Assembly: GCF_030373225.1 (NCBI RefSeq)
Contig: NZ_JAUCZG010000019.1
Location: forward strand, 1 to 64,000
Source: Hydrogenophaga sp.
GTDB lineage: Bacteria; Pseudomonadota; Gammaproteobacteria; Burkholderiales; Burkholderiaceae_C
Direction: 5' to 3'
Length of the DNA: 64,000 nt
In this document: positions 42,020 through 49,630 of the stretch, piece after piece
How the letters are laid out: each line of letters starts with the position of its first letter
How positions within the stretch are numbered: the first letter of the stretch is position 1
Made by a program: the position numbers and the translations under genes
The notes under the pieces: generated by a model
Database searches by the model: none
Seen by the model: only the letters and a program-made list of their open reading frames with translations
Told to the model about the DNA's origin: nothing

Positions 42020-42706
42020 ATGAACCCACGCCCAAGCCCGGTGCCTGCAGCCTGCCTGTCGGCCACGCCCACCATCGACTGTGCCCATCCCGCCGTTGTC
42101 GCCTTCGCTCAAGCCCATGCAGGAGGCGACAGCGTTCGGGACCGGGCCGTCTCGCTGTACCTGGCGGTGCGCGACCAGGTGCGCTACGACCCCTACCGCA
42201 TCGATCTCGGTGACGTCGGCATGACCGCCAGCACCGTGCTGGCACAAGGCTTCGGCTGGTGCGTGCCCAAGGCGGTGCTGCTGGCCGCGGTGGCGCGGGC
42301 TGCCGGGATTCCCGCGCGGCTGGGTTTTGCCGATGTGAAGAACCACCTCTCCACCGAGAAACTGCGCCAGACCATGCAGACCGACGTGTTCGTGTGGCAC
42401 GGCTACACCGAACTCTGGATCGACGGCGCCTGGCGCAAGGCCACGCCGGCGTTCAACATCGAGCTGTGCGACAAGTTCGGCCTGCTGCCGCTGGCATTCG
42501 ACGGCGTGCACGATTCGCTCTACCACGCGTTCGACCGGGCCGGGCGCCAGCACATGGAATACGTGAACGAACGCGGCAGCTTCGACGACCTGCCGCTGGC
42601 GCAGATCCGGGCCGCGTTCGCCGAGGTGTACCCCGCCATGGGCACCGGCCACCCGATCGCCGGCGACTTTGCGGCCGACGCGGCGCGTGAGGCCGGCGCC
42701 CCCTGA
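42020..42706 (+). CDS. Transglutaminase-like cysteine protease-fold protein
   Basis: The 228-residue protein has the transglutaminase-like core: 'VLAQGFGWCVPKAVLLAAVA' with the candidate nucleophile Cys, 'FVWHGYTELWIDGAWRKATP' with the His, and a following 'AFN'. The motif order fits an active papain-like fold. The family is broad, covering cross-linking, peptidase and unknown roles, and the substrate cannot be inferred. No signal peptide is evident. It converges with metW 30 nt away. Confidence 0.8.
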   Translation: MNPRPSPVPAACLSATPTIDCAHPAVVAFAQAHAGGDSVRDRAVSLYLAVRDQVRYDPYRIDLGDVGMTASTVLAQGFGWCVPKAVLLAAVARAAGIPARLGFADVKNHLSTEKLRQTMQTDVFVWHGYTELWIDGAWRKATPAFNIELCDKFGLLPLAFDGVHDSLYHAFDRAGRQHMEYVNERGSFDDLPLAQIRAAFAEVYPAMGTGHPIAGDFAADAAREAGAP

Positions 42707-42736
42707 AGCGTCTGCCAGGCGCAGCGCGGGGAAGCG

Positions 42737-43318
42737 TCAGCTGGTGAAGCGGAACACGGCGGTGCTGGCCAGCAGGTTGGGCCAGCGGTGCACTTCTGCA
42801 CCTTCGTGCAGGCCGAAGCTCTTCTCGATGGTCAAACCGTTGCGCCGCGCCAGCACCTCGAAGTCGGCGTGCGTGCCGACCCGGATGTTGGGCGTGTCGT
42901 ACCACTGGAAGGGCAGCCGCTTGGTCACGGGCATGCGACCCTGCACCACCGCCAGCCGGTTGGGCCAGTGGGCGAAGTTGGGAAAGGCCACCACGCCGAT
43001 GCGACCCACGCGCGCGGTCTCGCGCAACATGGTCTCGGCATTGCGCAGGTGTTGCAGCGTGTCGATCTGCAGCACCACGTCGAAGGCGTTGTCGCCAAAG
43101 GTGTTCAGGCCGTCTTCGAGGTTGAGCTGCAGGACGTTCACACCACGCCTGAGGCAGGCCAGCACCTTGGCATCGTCGATCTCCACGCCGTAGCCGCTGC
43201 AGGCACGCGTGCTCTGCAGGTGGGCCAGCATCGCACCGTCGCCGCAACCCAGGTCGAGCACGCGCGAACCGGGCGGCACCAGGCGTGCGATCGATTCCAT
43301 GATGGCCTGCTCGCTCAT
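42737..43318 (-). CDS. metW: Methionine biosynthesis protein MetW (class I methyltransferase fold)
   Basis: MetW is the partner of MetX in many proteobacteria and is thought to be needed for its acyltransferase activity. The 193-residue protein has the SAM-type motif '[16 protein letters not shown]' and family segments '[19 protein letters not shown]' and '[10 protein letters not shown]'-like '[18 protein letters not shown]'. The ATG at 43318 overlaps the metX stop by 4 nt, so the two are co-translated and both fall under the SAM-II riboswitch. Confidence 0.93.
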   Translation of the reverse strand: MSEQAIMESIARLVPPGSRVLDLGCGDGAMLAHLQSTRACSGYGVEIDDAKVLACLRRGVNVLQLNLEDGLNTFGDNAFDVVLQIDTLQHLRNAETMLRETARVGRIGVVAFPNFAHWPNRLAVVQGRMPVTKRLPFQWYDTPNIRVGTHADFEVLARRNGLTIEKSFGLHEGAEVHRWPNLLASTAVFRFTS

Positions 43319-44718
43319 GTCAGCCCCCGCGCGATGGTGTGATCAAAGTAGGCGCGCACTGCGCTCAGGTAGCGCGGGTCGTCGAGCAGGAAGGCGTCGT
43401 GCCCGTGGGGTGCATCGATCTCGGCGTAGCTCACGTCGCGCCGGTTTTCCAGCAGGGCCTCGACGATTTCGCGGCTTCGCCTGGGCGAGAAGCGCCAGTC
43501 GGTGGTGAAGCTCACCAGCAGAAAGCGGGCCTGCGCCCTGGACAGCGCCGCACTCAGGCTGCCCCCGTGCTCGCGCGCGGGGTCGAAGTAGTCGAGCGCG
43601 CGCGTGATCAGCAGATAGGTGTTGGCGTCAAAGTATTCACTGAACTTGTCGCCCTGGTAACGCAGGTAGCTCTCGATCTGGAACTCGACGTCCTGTGTCG
43701 TGTATCTGTACCCCCCCGCTTCGCGTGGTCCGCTGCCCCCCGAGGGGGCTGACCCGCCTGGGGGCGGCCCGGCGGCGGGTCCGTTGCCCCCACGCTCCCC
43801 CGCTTCGCGTGGTCCGCTGCCCCCCGAGGGGGCTGACCCGCCTGGGGGCGGCCCGGCGGCGGGTCCGTTGCCCCCACGCTCCCCCGCTTCGCGTGGTCCG
43901 CTGCCCCCCGAGGGGGCTGACCCGCCTTGGGGCGGCCCGGCGGCGGGTCTGGCCTCTGCAAGCGCCGCCTGCTCCAGCTCGGCCGGCTTCAGGCTGCGGC
44001 CGAATTTTTCGTTCATCACGTCGTCGCTGAGATACGTGATGTGGCCGATCATGCGGGCGATGCGCAGGCCGCGCCGGGGCAGGGTGTTGTGCCTGAGGTA
44101 GTGGCCGCCGTGGAAATCGGGATCGGTCACGATGGCGCGGCGCGCCACTTCGTTGAAGGCGATGTTCTCGGCCGTGAGGTTGGGTGCGCTGGCCACCACC
44201 ACCGCGTGTCGAACCCGGTCCGGGTATTGCAGGGTCCAGCTCAGGGTCTGCATGCCGCCCAGGCTGCCGCCCATCACGGCCGCCAGCGTCTGGATGCCCA
44301 TGACGTCCAGCAAACGGGCCTGCGCGTTCACCCAGTCCTCGACCGTGACCACGGGAAAGTCCGCGCCCCAGGGCTCACCCGTCTGCGGATGCCTGTGGGT
44401 CGGGCCGGTGGAGCCGAAACACGAGCCCAGGTTGTTCACGCCGATCACGAAGAAACGGTCGGTGTCCACCGGCTTGCCGGGGCCGATCATGTTGTTCCAC
44501 CAGCCCTCGCTGCGTGCCACAGGCCGGCCCTGTTCGTCGGCGTGCCAGCCGGCCACATGGTGGGAGGCATTGAGCGCATGGCAGATCAGCACCGCGTTGG
44601 AGCGATCGGCGTTCAAGGTGCCATAGGTCTCCACCACCAGCTCGTAGGCAGGCAGGCAGGCGCCGCTTCGCAATGGCAGCGGTTCGGCGAATCGGTACGT
44701 TTGGGGCGTGACGATCAA
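43315..44718 (-). CDS. metX: Homoserine O-acyltransferase (MetX) with three in-frame palindromic repeats
   Basis: MetX acylates homoserine (acetyl- or succinyl-CoA) in methionine synthesis. The alpha/beta-hydrolase has the nucleophile elbow '[13 protein letters not shown]', a catalytic Asp in '[16 protein letters not shown]' and a His in '[12 protein letters not shown]'. At 467 residues it is about 80 longer than usual. The excess (about 257-336) is a tandem repeat of '[20 protein letters not shown]' type sequence in the lid region, between '[15 protein letters not shown]' and '[16 protein letters not shown]'. The start is TTG at 44718 with AGGA 7 nt upstream; the next in-frame start is also TTG at 44769, inside the terminator. 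A SAM-II riboswitch lies upstream and metW overlaps downstream. Confidence 0.94.
   Translation of the reverse strand: MIVTPQTYRFAEPLPLRSGACLPAYELVVETYGTLNADRSNAVLICHALNASHHVAGWHADEQGRPVARSEGWWNNMIGPGKPVDTDRFFVIGVNNLGSCFGSTGPTHRHPQTGEPWGADFPVVTVEDWVNAQARLLDVMGIQTLAAVMGGSLGGMQTLSWTLQYPDRVRHAVVVASAPNLTAENIAFNEVARRAIVTDPDFHGGHYLRHNTLPRRGLRIARMIGHITYLSDDVMNEKFGRSLKPAELEQAALAEARPAAGPPQGGSAPSGGSGPREAGERGGNGPAAGPPPGGSAPSGGSGPREAGERGGNGPAAGPPPGGSAPSGGSGPREAGGYRYTTQDVEFQIESYLRYQGDKFSEYFDANTYLLITRALDYFDPAREHGGSLSAALSRAQARFLLVSFTTDWRFSPRRSREIVEALLENRRDVSYAEIDAPHGHDAFLLDDPRYLSAVRAYFDHTIARGLT
43711..43950 (-). repeat. Tandem 84-bp palindromic element array inside metX
   Basis: There are two full 84-bp copies plus a 67-bp partial copy. 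Unit spacing is exact: CGCTTCGCG recurs with G at 43718, 43802 and 43886. Copies 1 and 2 are identical, and copy 3 differs by one base before ending. Each unit holds the hairpin GCCCCC-CGA-GGGGGC. As 84 is divisible by 3, the reading frame is kept. A related single copy lies in topB (6901-6979). Confidence 0.93.
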
Positions 44719-44747
44719 TCTGGTGTCCTGTGGGCGCTGCGCGCCCG

Positions 44748-44784
44748 AAAAAAATCCCGGTACCGCCAAGAGCGAGACCGGGAT
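44748..44784 (-). terminator. Riboswitch-controlled terminator ahead of metX
   Basis: On the minus strand ATCCCGGT and ACCGGGAT pair perfectly (8 bp, 15-nt loop) and are followed by TTTTTT. It lies between the SAM-II aptamer and the metX start, so it probably attenuates transcription when SAM is bound. Confidence 0.88.
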
Positions 44785-44802
44785 GCTGGACCAGACGTCT
44801 CT

Positions 44803-44852
44803 TCTTTAGCGGCATTTTTAAAGCGCCCGCAATTCGGAACAAATCGGCGCTG
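44803..44852 (-). ncRNA. SAM-II riboswitch aptamer (metA / SAM-alpha motif)
   Basis: On the minus strand the order is P1 5' arm AGCGCC, GATTTG, a short segment with AATTGC, P1 3' arm GGCGCT, an A-rich joint TTTAAAAATG, and GCTAAAGAAG. This agrees element by element with the SAM-II pseudoknot (P1, GAUUU, UUGC, A-rich joint, GCUAAA). SAM-II senses S-adenosylmethionine and normally sits ahead of metA or metX, as here. It has been described mainly from alphaproteobacteria. Confidence 0.87.
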
Positions 44853-44911
44853 AGGGTTGGCAGTATAAATTGAAGCGCACGATCCCGTGCCCCTCACCAC
44901 CTCGAGCAACC

Positions 44912-45730
44912 ATGTCGGAACTGTTCGGACTTGACGCCTACGCACCGCGTGAAATTGCCCAGCGGTTGGAGACCGTCGGCGTGGCCAAGGCGCGCATGGC
45001 CACGCTGCCGCTGTGCCTGCTCGGTGTGCTGGCGGGGGCCTTCATCGGGCTGGGGTCGCTGTTTTTCGTCATCGTCAAGTCCGACCCGACTCTGGGCTTC
45101 GCCGCCGGCCAGGTGCTCGGCGGCCTGGTGTTCTCGCTGGGCCTTTTGCTGGTGGTGGTGGCGGGCGCCGAGCTGTTCACCGGCAACAACCTGCTGGCCA
45201 TGGCCTGGGCCGACCGGCAGATCACCACCCGGGAGCTGCTGCGCAACTGGCTGCTGGTCTGCGCCGCCAATTTCGTCGGCGCGGCCGGTCTGGCGCTGCT
45301 GGTGCATGCCAGTGGGCATACCGGTCTGAACGAAGGTGCCATCGGGCAGCAGGTGGTGCGAATCGCCCTGGCCAAGCAGGCCTTGCCATGGCACGAAGCG
45401 TTCTTTCGGGGCGTGCTGTGCAACGTGCTGGTGTGCCTGGCGGTCTGGATGGCGATGGCCGGTCGCAGCGTGGTCGACAAGGCCGTGGCGGTGGTTTTCC
45501 CGGTCACCGCCTTCGTGGCCGCAGGGTTCGAGCACAGCATCGCCAACATGTACCTGTTTCCCCTCGCCATGCTGGTCCAGGCGTCGGGCGCTGCGGCCGG
45601 CACCCCGGCCGTGACCGGGCTGGGTTTGCTGGGCAACCTGCTGCCGGTGATCGCCGGCAACCTGCTGGGCGGCAGTGTGCTCGTGGGCCTGGCCTATCAC
45701 GTGATCTACCGGCGGCGTTCGCCACCCTGA
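44912..45730 (+). CDS. Formate/nitrite transporter family channel
   Basis: The 272-residue membrane protein has about six helices and the FNT pattern: 'GVLAGAFIGLGSLFFVIV', 'GAELFTGNNLLAMAWADRQI' (the Asn-rich signature), 'RGVLCNVLVCLAVWMAMAG' and 'GFEHSIANMYLFPLAML' with the conserved central His. FNT pentamers carry formate, nitrite or hydrosulfide. No pflB or nir genes are nearby to indicate the substrate. The ATG at 44912 is the start closest to the homology. It is divergent from the metX riboswitch region. Confidence 0.92.
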   Translation: MSELFGLDAYAPREIAQRLETVGVAKARMATLPLCLLGVLAGAFIGLGSLFFVIVKSDPTLGFAAGQVLGGLVFSLGLLLVVVAGAELFTGNNLLAMAWADRQITTRELLRNWLLVCAANFVGAAGLALLVHASGHTGLNEGAIGQQVVRIALAKQALPWHEAFFRGVLCNVLVCLAVWMAMAGRSVVDKAVAVVFPVTAFVAAGFEHSIANMYLFPLAMLVQASGAAAGTPAVTGLGLLGNLLPVIAGNLLGGSVLVGLAYHVIYRRRSPP

Positions 45731-45800
45731 ACGCCATCGCAGGTGCGCTGTTGTAAAGCCGCGTCGACGTCAAAGCGGGCCGGGGTGTCCCGAAAAATAG

Positions 45801-45856
45801 TTACTGTTTGCGCGGCGCTGCGAGCATAATCGCGTGGCGAGCGCCCAAGGCGCTCG
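45801..45856 (+). promoter_or_regulatory. Promoter and 5' leader hairpin of the RNA-binding protein gene
   Basis: TTACTG (45801-45806), an 18-nt spacer and CATAAT (45825-45830) form a good sigma-70 promoter. Transcription would start near 45837, exactly at a perfect 8-bp hairpin CGAGCGCC-CAA-GGCGCTCG (45838-45856). About 97 nt of leader follow before the ATG at 45954. A 5'-terminal hairpin can stabilise mRNA against RNase E. Confidence 0.6.
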
Positions 45857-45953
45857 TTCTGACAAGTGATCGGTCGGTTTCGCGTGCTACAGGTTTTTGT
45901 GTGCTAACGGGGCTCCATCGCTATTTTCCTCAGTGTTATTAGGAGTCCCGACC

Positions 45954-46391
45954 ATGGGCAACAAACTGTACGTTGGCAATCTGCCATACACCGTCCGCGA
46001 CGAAGACCTGCAACAAGCATTCAGCGCCTATGGCTCTGTCAACAGCGCCAAGGTCATGATGGAGCGCGACACCGGTCGTTCCAAGGGTTTCGGCTTTGTC
46101 GAAATGGGCAACGACGCCGAAGCGCAGGCCGCTGTTGAAGGCATGAACGGCCAGTCCCTGGGCGGTCGCAGCCTGGTGGTGAACGAAGCCCGTCCGATGG
46201 AAGCCCGTCCTCCCCGCAGCGGTGGTGGCGGCTTCGGCGGCGGTGGTGGTCGCAGCGGTGGTGGCGGCTACGGCGGTGGCGGTGGTGGCGGCGGCAGCGA
46301 CGGCGGCTTCCGCAGCCCCTACGGTGGTGGCGGCGGTGGCGGTGGCCGTCGTGAAGGTGGTGGCGGCGGCGGCGGCCGTGGCGGCTACTGA
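45954..46391 (+). CDS. Glycine-rich RNA-recognition-motif protein
   Basis: The 145-residue protein has one RRM (residues 1-80) with RNP2 'KLYVGNLPY' and RNP1 'RSKGFGFVEM', followed by a Gly-rich tail ('GGGGFGGGGGRSGGGGYGGG' and more) with scattered Arg, Ser and Tyr. This is the Rbp type known from cyanobacteria and proteobacteria, often cold-induced and single-strand RNA binding. AGGAG precedes the ATG. Its own promoter, leader hairpin and terminator make it a single-gene unit. The low-complexity tail could support phase separation, which is inference. Confidence 0.92.
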   Translation: MGNKLYVGNLPYTVRDEDLQQAFSAYGSVNSAKVMMERDTGRSKGFGFVEMGNDAEAQAAVEGMNGQSLGGRSLVVNEARPMEARPPRSGGGGFGGGGGRSGGGGYGGGGGGGGSDGGFRSPYGGGGGGGGRREGGGGGGGRGGY

Positions 46392-46445
46392 TCGGCCAGA
46401 CCGATCCCCTTGATCCGGCGAGCTTTGCGGCCCGCCCGACAGACA

Positions 46446-46477
46446 AAAGCCCTGTGGCCTGGCCCCGGGGCTTTTTT
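46446..46477 (+). terminator. Rho-independent terminator after the RRM gene
   Basis: AAAGCCC and GGGCTTT pair around a GC-rich loop and run into TTTTTT, 55 nt past the stop codon. Confidence 0.85.
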
Positions 46478-46500
46478 CATGGGCGCTGGCCTTCGGCGGG

Positions 46501-47313
46501 TCAGCCTGGACCGTTCGATGGCTTTTGCCGATGCTTGCGCGCCCTGCCCGCGAGGAGCCGGTCAAACCAGGGGTTGGGCAAGATCCGCAGCAGCTTGGCA
46601 ACCACGCCCATCTGCCAGGGAATCACCCGGTAGCTGGCGCCGGAGGTGATGGCGAGGAAGGCCCGCTCGGCAAAGGCATCGGCACTGAGCAGGAACGGCA
46701 TGGCGTAGCGGTTTTCGCGGGTCAGGGGAGTGTCCACATACCCTGGCAACAGCGTGACGACCGACACGCCGCTGCCGCGCAGTTCTCCCCGCAGGCTTTC
46801 GCAGTAGGCCACCACCGCGGCCTTGCTGGCGCAATAGGCGCCGTGGCCGGGCAAGCCCCGGATGGCCGCGACGCTGGCAATGCCCACCAGTGCGCCGCTG
46901 CCGCGCTGTGCCATGGCCGCCACGAAAGGATGAAAGGTGGCCGCCACGCCCGTGTTGTTGAGGGCAAAGGTGCGGGCCATCACATCCAGGTCTTCGCGCT
47001 CGGTGGTGTCCATGCCGATGCTCACGCCGGCGTTGGCAATCACCACGTCCGGCACGCCCTGGGCCTCAAGGCAGGCCCGGCCGGTGGCCACGATGCTGTC
47101 GATCTCGGAGACGTCTGCGCCGTACACCCGGCAGCGCCCGGCGTCCCAACCCTGGGCGTCTGCGAAGGCCTGCATCTCGGCGGTGCGCCGGGCCACCAGT
47201 GCCAGGCGGTAGCCGCTGCGCGCAAAGCGCAGTGCCAGCGCCTGACCGATGCCGCTGGAGGCGCCCGTGATGAAGGCCAGTGGCGCCATGTTGGTGACGG
47301 GATTCGGGTTCAT
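46501..47313 (-). CDS. Short-chain dehydrogenase/reductase
   Basis: The 270-residue SDR has the cofactor motif 'FITGASSGIGQALALRFARS', the structural 'NAGVS', the catalytic Ser region 'GIASVAAIRGLPGHGAYCAS' and the Tyr-x3-Lys as YCASK, so it should be a working oxidoreductase. The substrate is unknown; the C-terminal 'IPWQMGVVAKLLRILPNPWF' suggests membrane association. It lies 12 nt downstream of lptC on the same strand, taking the place where lptA often sits. Confidence 0.9.
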   Translation of the reverse strand: MNPNPVTNMAPLAFITGASSGIGQALALRFARSGYRLALVARRTAEMQAFADAQGWDAGRCRVYGADVSEIDSIVATGRACLEAQGVPDVVIANAGVSIGMDTTEREDLDVMARTFALNNTGVAATFHPFVAAMAQRGSGALVGIASVAAIRGLPGHGAYCASKAAVVAYCESLRGELRGSGVSVVTLLPGYVDTPLTRENRYAMPFLLSADAFAERAFLAITSGASYRVIPWQMGVVAKLLRILPNPWFDRLLAGRARKHRQKPSNGPG

Positions 47314-47325
47314 TGGCGTCAGGTG

Positions 47326-47997
47326 TCAGCGTGGAAGGAGCTGGACCTTCACGCGGCCCTTGAAATCGGCCACGCCGGTGTCGCCGCGGTAGTCGATCGA
47401 GTCTGCGACCAGCCGGTCGGCACCCCGCAGCAGGGTCACCGGTTGATCGGAAACCACCCGCTCGGGGTCGACAAACACCTTGAGGTACTCGCCCCGGAAT
47501 TCCAGCCGGGGCAGCGCCTGGCCCGCGGCGCCGACACCTCCTTCGCGCACCACGACGGCGTCACCCTCGAGGATGAACTGGGTGTTGTCGGCGTTGGTGG
47601 TGACCAGGCGCGCACTGGCCACCGTGGGCCGGCCTTCATCACCCATGTTGCGGATGCGCGCGTTGTCGATTTCGATGCGGTCGTCGTCGGGGTGGTGGCG
47701 GGCCTCGTCGCCGACCACTTCGGATTTGAGCAAACCGTCGGCGTCAAAGGCCTTGACCGAAAACCCGCGCATGAAATAGTCGGGTTCGCTGCTCAAAGGG
47801 CGCGTGGGCTCCGGCGCTTCGGGCCCGGGAGTGGCACGCAGCAACCAGTACGAGGCCAGGGCCAGCACGCCCATCAGCAAGACCGGCAGGTAGATGGAGA
47901 TGCGGTCGAGCAGCTGGGGCTTGCGCTTGGGTGGACGCGCCGCGGGTTCGGTCAGGTCGACCGTGTCCAGAAAGTCCAGCGGGTCGGAGGGACTCAT
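47326..47997 (-). CDS. lptC: LPS export protein LptC
   Basis: LptC is the bitopic inner-membrane part of the LPS transport bridge between LptB2FG and LptA. The 223-residue protein has one N-terminal membrane helix ('YLPVLLMGVLALASYWLLRA') and a beta-jellyroll with 'PDYFMRGFSVKAFDADG', 'TQFILEGDAVVVREGG' and 'RGADRLVADSIDYRGDTGVA'. The ATG at 47997 overlaps the kdsC stop by 4 nt. The usual lptA and lptB do not follow here. Confidence 0.92.
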   Translation of the reverse strand: MSPSDPLDFLDTVDLTEPAARPPKRKPQLLDRISIYLPVLLMGVLALASYWLLRATPGPEAPEPTRPLSSEPDYFMRGFSVKAFDADGLLKSEVVGDEARHHPDDDRIEIDNARIRNMGDEGRPTVASARLVTTNADNTQFILEGDAVVVREGGVGAAGQALPRLEFRGEYLKVFVDPERVVSDQPVTLLRGADRLVADSIDYRGDTGVADFKGRVKVQLLPR

Positions 47998-48557
47998 CGC
48001 GCCGCCACTTCCAGTTCGCGGGCGTAGGCACCACTGGCCACGAGCAGGAGGTCGCACAGGTCGCGCACGGCACCCTGGCCGGGCAGTCGCGTGCTGACAT
48101 GGTGGGCCACGGCCAGCACCTCGGCGTGGGCGGTGGGGGGCGCGCAGGCCAGGGCGGCACGGCGCAGCATGGGCAAGTCGGGCCAGTCGTCGCCCATGGC
48201 GGCGGCCGACGACCAATCGAGACCCAGCTCGGCCAGGATTTCTTCGGCCGCCGGGCGCTTGTCTTCGGTGCCGAAGCGCGCGTGGACCACACCCAGCGCC
48301 CCCAGGCGGGCGCGCAAGGCCGCGGAATCGCGGCCCGTCACCACGGCGACGCCGATGCCCGCGCGTTGCAGCAGCTTGATGCCGTGGCCGTCCAGCGTGT
48401 GAAAGCGCTTGAGCGTTTCACCCGATTCACCGAAGTAGAGGCCGCCATCGGTGAGCACACCATCGACATCGAGGAACACCACGCGGATGCCCTGCGCCCG
48501 CAGCAGCAGTTCAGGAGGAAAGGCGAGCACCGGGCGCAGGGCGGGCAGGGCGTTCAT
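47994..48557 (-). CDS. kdsC: 3-deoxy-D-manno-octulosonate 8-phosphate phosphatase
   Basis: KdsC removes phosphate from Kdo-8-P to give Kdo for LPS inner core. The 187-residue HAD enzyme shows 'VVFLDVDGVLTDGGLYF' with the nucleophilic Asp, 'VVTGRDSAALRARL' and 'MGDDWPDLPMLRRAAL' with the Mg-binding Asp pair. It has no cap domain, as in KdsC tetramers. It starts directly after the kdsD stop, and lptC overlaps its end, so Kdo synthesis and LPS export are co-expressed. Confidence 0.95.
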   Translation of the reverse strand: MNALPALRPVLAFPPELLLRAQGIRVVFLDVDGVLTDGGLYFGESGETLKRFHTLDGHGIKLLQRAGIGVAVVTGRDSAALRARLGALGVVHARFGTEDKRPAAEEILAELGLDWSSAAAMGDDWPDLPMLRRAALACAPPTAHAEVLAVAHHVSTRLPGQGAVRDLCDLLLVASGAYARELEVAAR

Positions 48558-49556
48558 TCAGATCACTTTCGACCGCATCAGGTCGTTGGTGTTGAGCGCG
48601 CCGATGAGGCGGCCGTCCCCGTCGACCACCAGCACGCTGGTGATGCGGCTGGCCTCCATGACGCCGGCGGCTTCCACCGCGAGCGCGTCGGCGCGCACGG
48701 TGCGGGGGTCGGGGTGCATCACGTCGGCCGCCTGCAGGGCGCGCAGGTCGGCGCTGCTGCCGGTCTTCTCGATCAGACGGCGCAGGTCGCCATCGGTGAA
48801 GATGCCGAGCACGCGCCCGTCGGCATCCACCACGGCGCTCATGCCCAGACCTTTGGCGCTGATCACGCCCATGAGCTCCATCAGGCTGGACCGGGGGCCG
48901 ACGCGCGGAACGTCTGTCCCGCTGCGCATCACGTCGCTCACGTGGGTGAGCAGCTTGCGTCCGAGCGCGCCACCGGGGTGCGAGCGGGCAAAGTCATCGG
49001 CCTTGAAGCCACGCGCATCGAGCAGCGCCACGGCCAGCGCGTCGCCCATGGCCAGTTGTGCGGTGGTGCTGGCGGTCGGCGCCAGGTTGTGGGGGCAGGC
49101 CTCCTTGTCCACCGAGCTGTCCAGCACCGCCATCGCATGGCGCCCCAGCGTGGAGCCGGGTCGCCCGGTGAGCGCAATCAGGGGCACGCCCATGCGTTTG
49201 ATCAGCGGAAGAATGGCGGTGAGCTCTTCGCTCTCTCCGCTGTTGCTGATGCCGAGCACGACATCGTCTGCCGTGATCATCCCCAGGTCGCCGTGGCTGG
49301 CTTCGGCCGGGTGCACGAACATGGCCGGGGTGCCGGTGGAAGCCAGCGTGGCCGCGATCTTGCGGCCGATGTGGCCACTCTTGCCCATGCCCATGACGAC
49401 GACGCGACCGCGGCACGACAACATGCTGGTCACCGCCGCGGCAAACGTCTCGTTCAAGCGAAGCGCCATCGCGGTGACGGCCTGCGCCTCGATGCTCAGC
49501 GTTTCGCGGGCCATCGCCAGGGCGCGGGCGGCATCAAAGTGGGGGTTCAGCGACAT
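48558..49556 (-). CDS. kdsD: Arabinose-5-phosphate isomerase
   Basis: KdsD interconverts ribulose-5-P and arabinose-5-P, the first step to Kdo. The 332-residue protein has a SIS domain ('VVVMGMGKSGHIGRKIAATL', 'VLGISNSGESEELTAILPL', 'SHPGGALGRKLL') and a C-terminal pair of CBS domains (about 215-332). The layout and length are as in E. coli KdsD. The ATG at 49556 is set by the family N-terminus. It is the first gene of a kdsD-kdsC-lptC operon and is divergent from the Kef-type antiporter. Confidence 0.95.
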   Translation of the reverse strand: MSLNPHFDAARALAMARETLSIEAQAVTAMALRLNETFAAAVTSMLSCRGRVVVMGMGKSGHIGRKIAATLASTGTPAMFVHPAEASHGDLGMITADDVVLGISNSGESEELTAILPLIKRMGVPLIALTGRPGSTLGRHAMAVLDSSVDKEACPHNLAPTASTTAQLAMGDALAVALLDARGFKADDFARSHPGGALGRKLLTHVSDVMRSGTDVPRVGPRSSLMELMGVISAKGLGMSAVVDADGRVLGIFTDGDLRRLIEKTGSSADLRALQAADVMHPDPRTVRADALAVEAAGVMEASRITSVLVVDGDGRLIGALNTNDLMRSKVI

Positions 49557-49630
49557 GCATCGATTATCGCCGTCGACCCGCTGGCCGCAGCGCCTTCGGG
49601 GAAGAGACCACCGCCCGTTAACATCCCTGC

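Noticed and set aside
43711-43950. CRISPR array
   Set aside because: The repeats are directly tandem with no unique spacers, are in frame with metX and contain a palindromic core. There are no cas genes.
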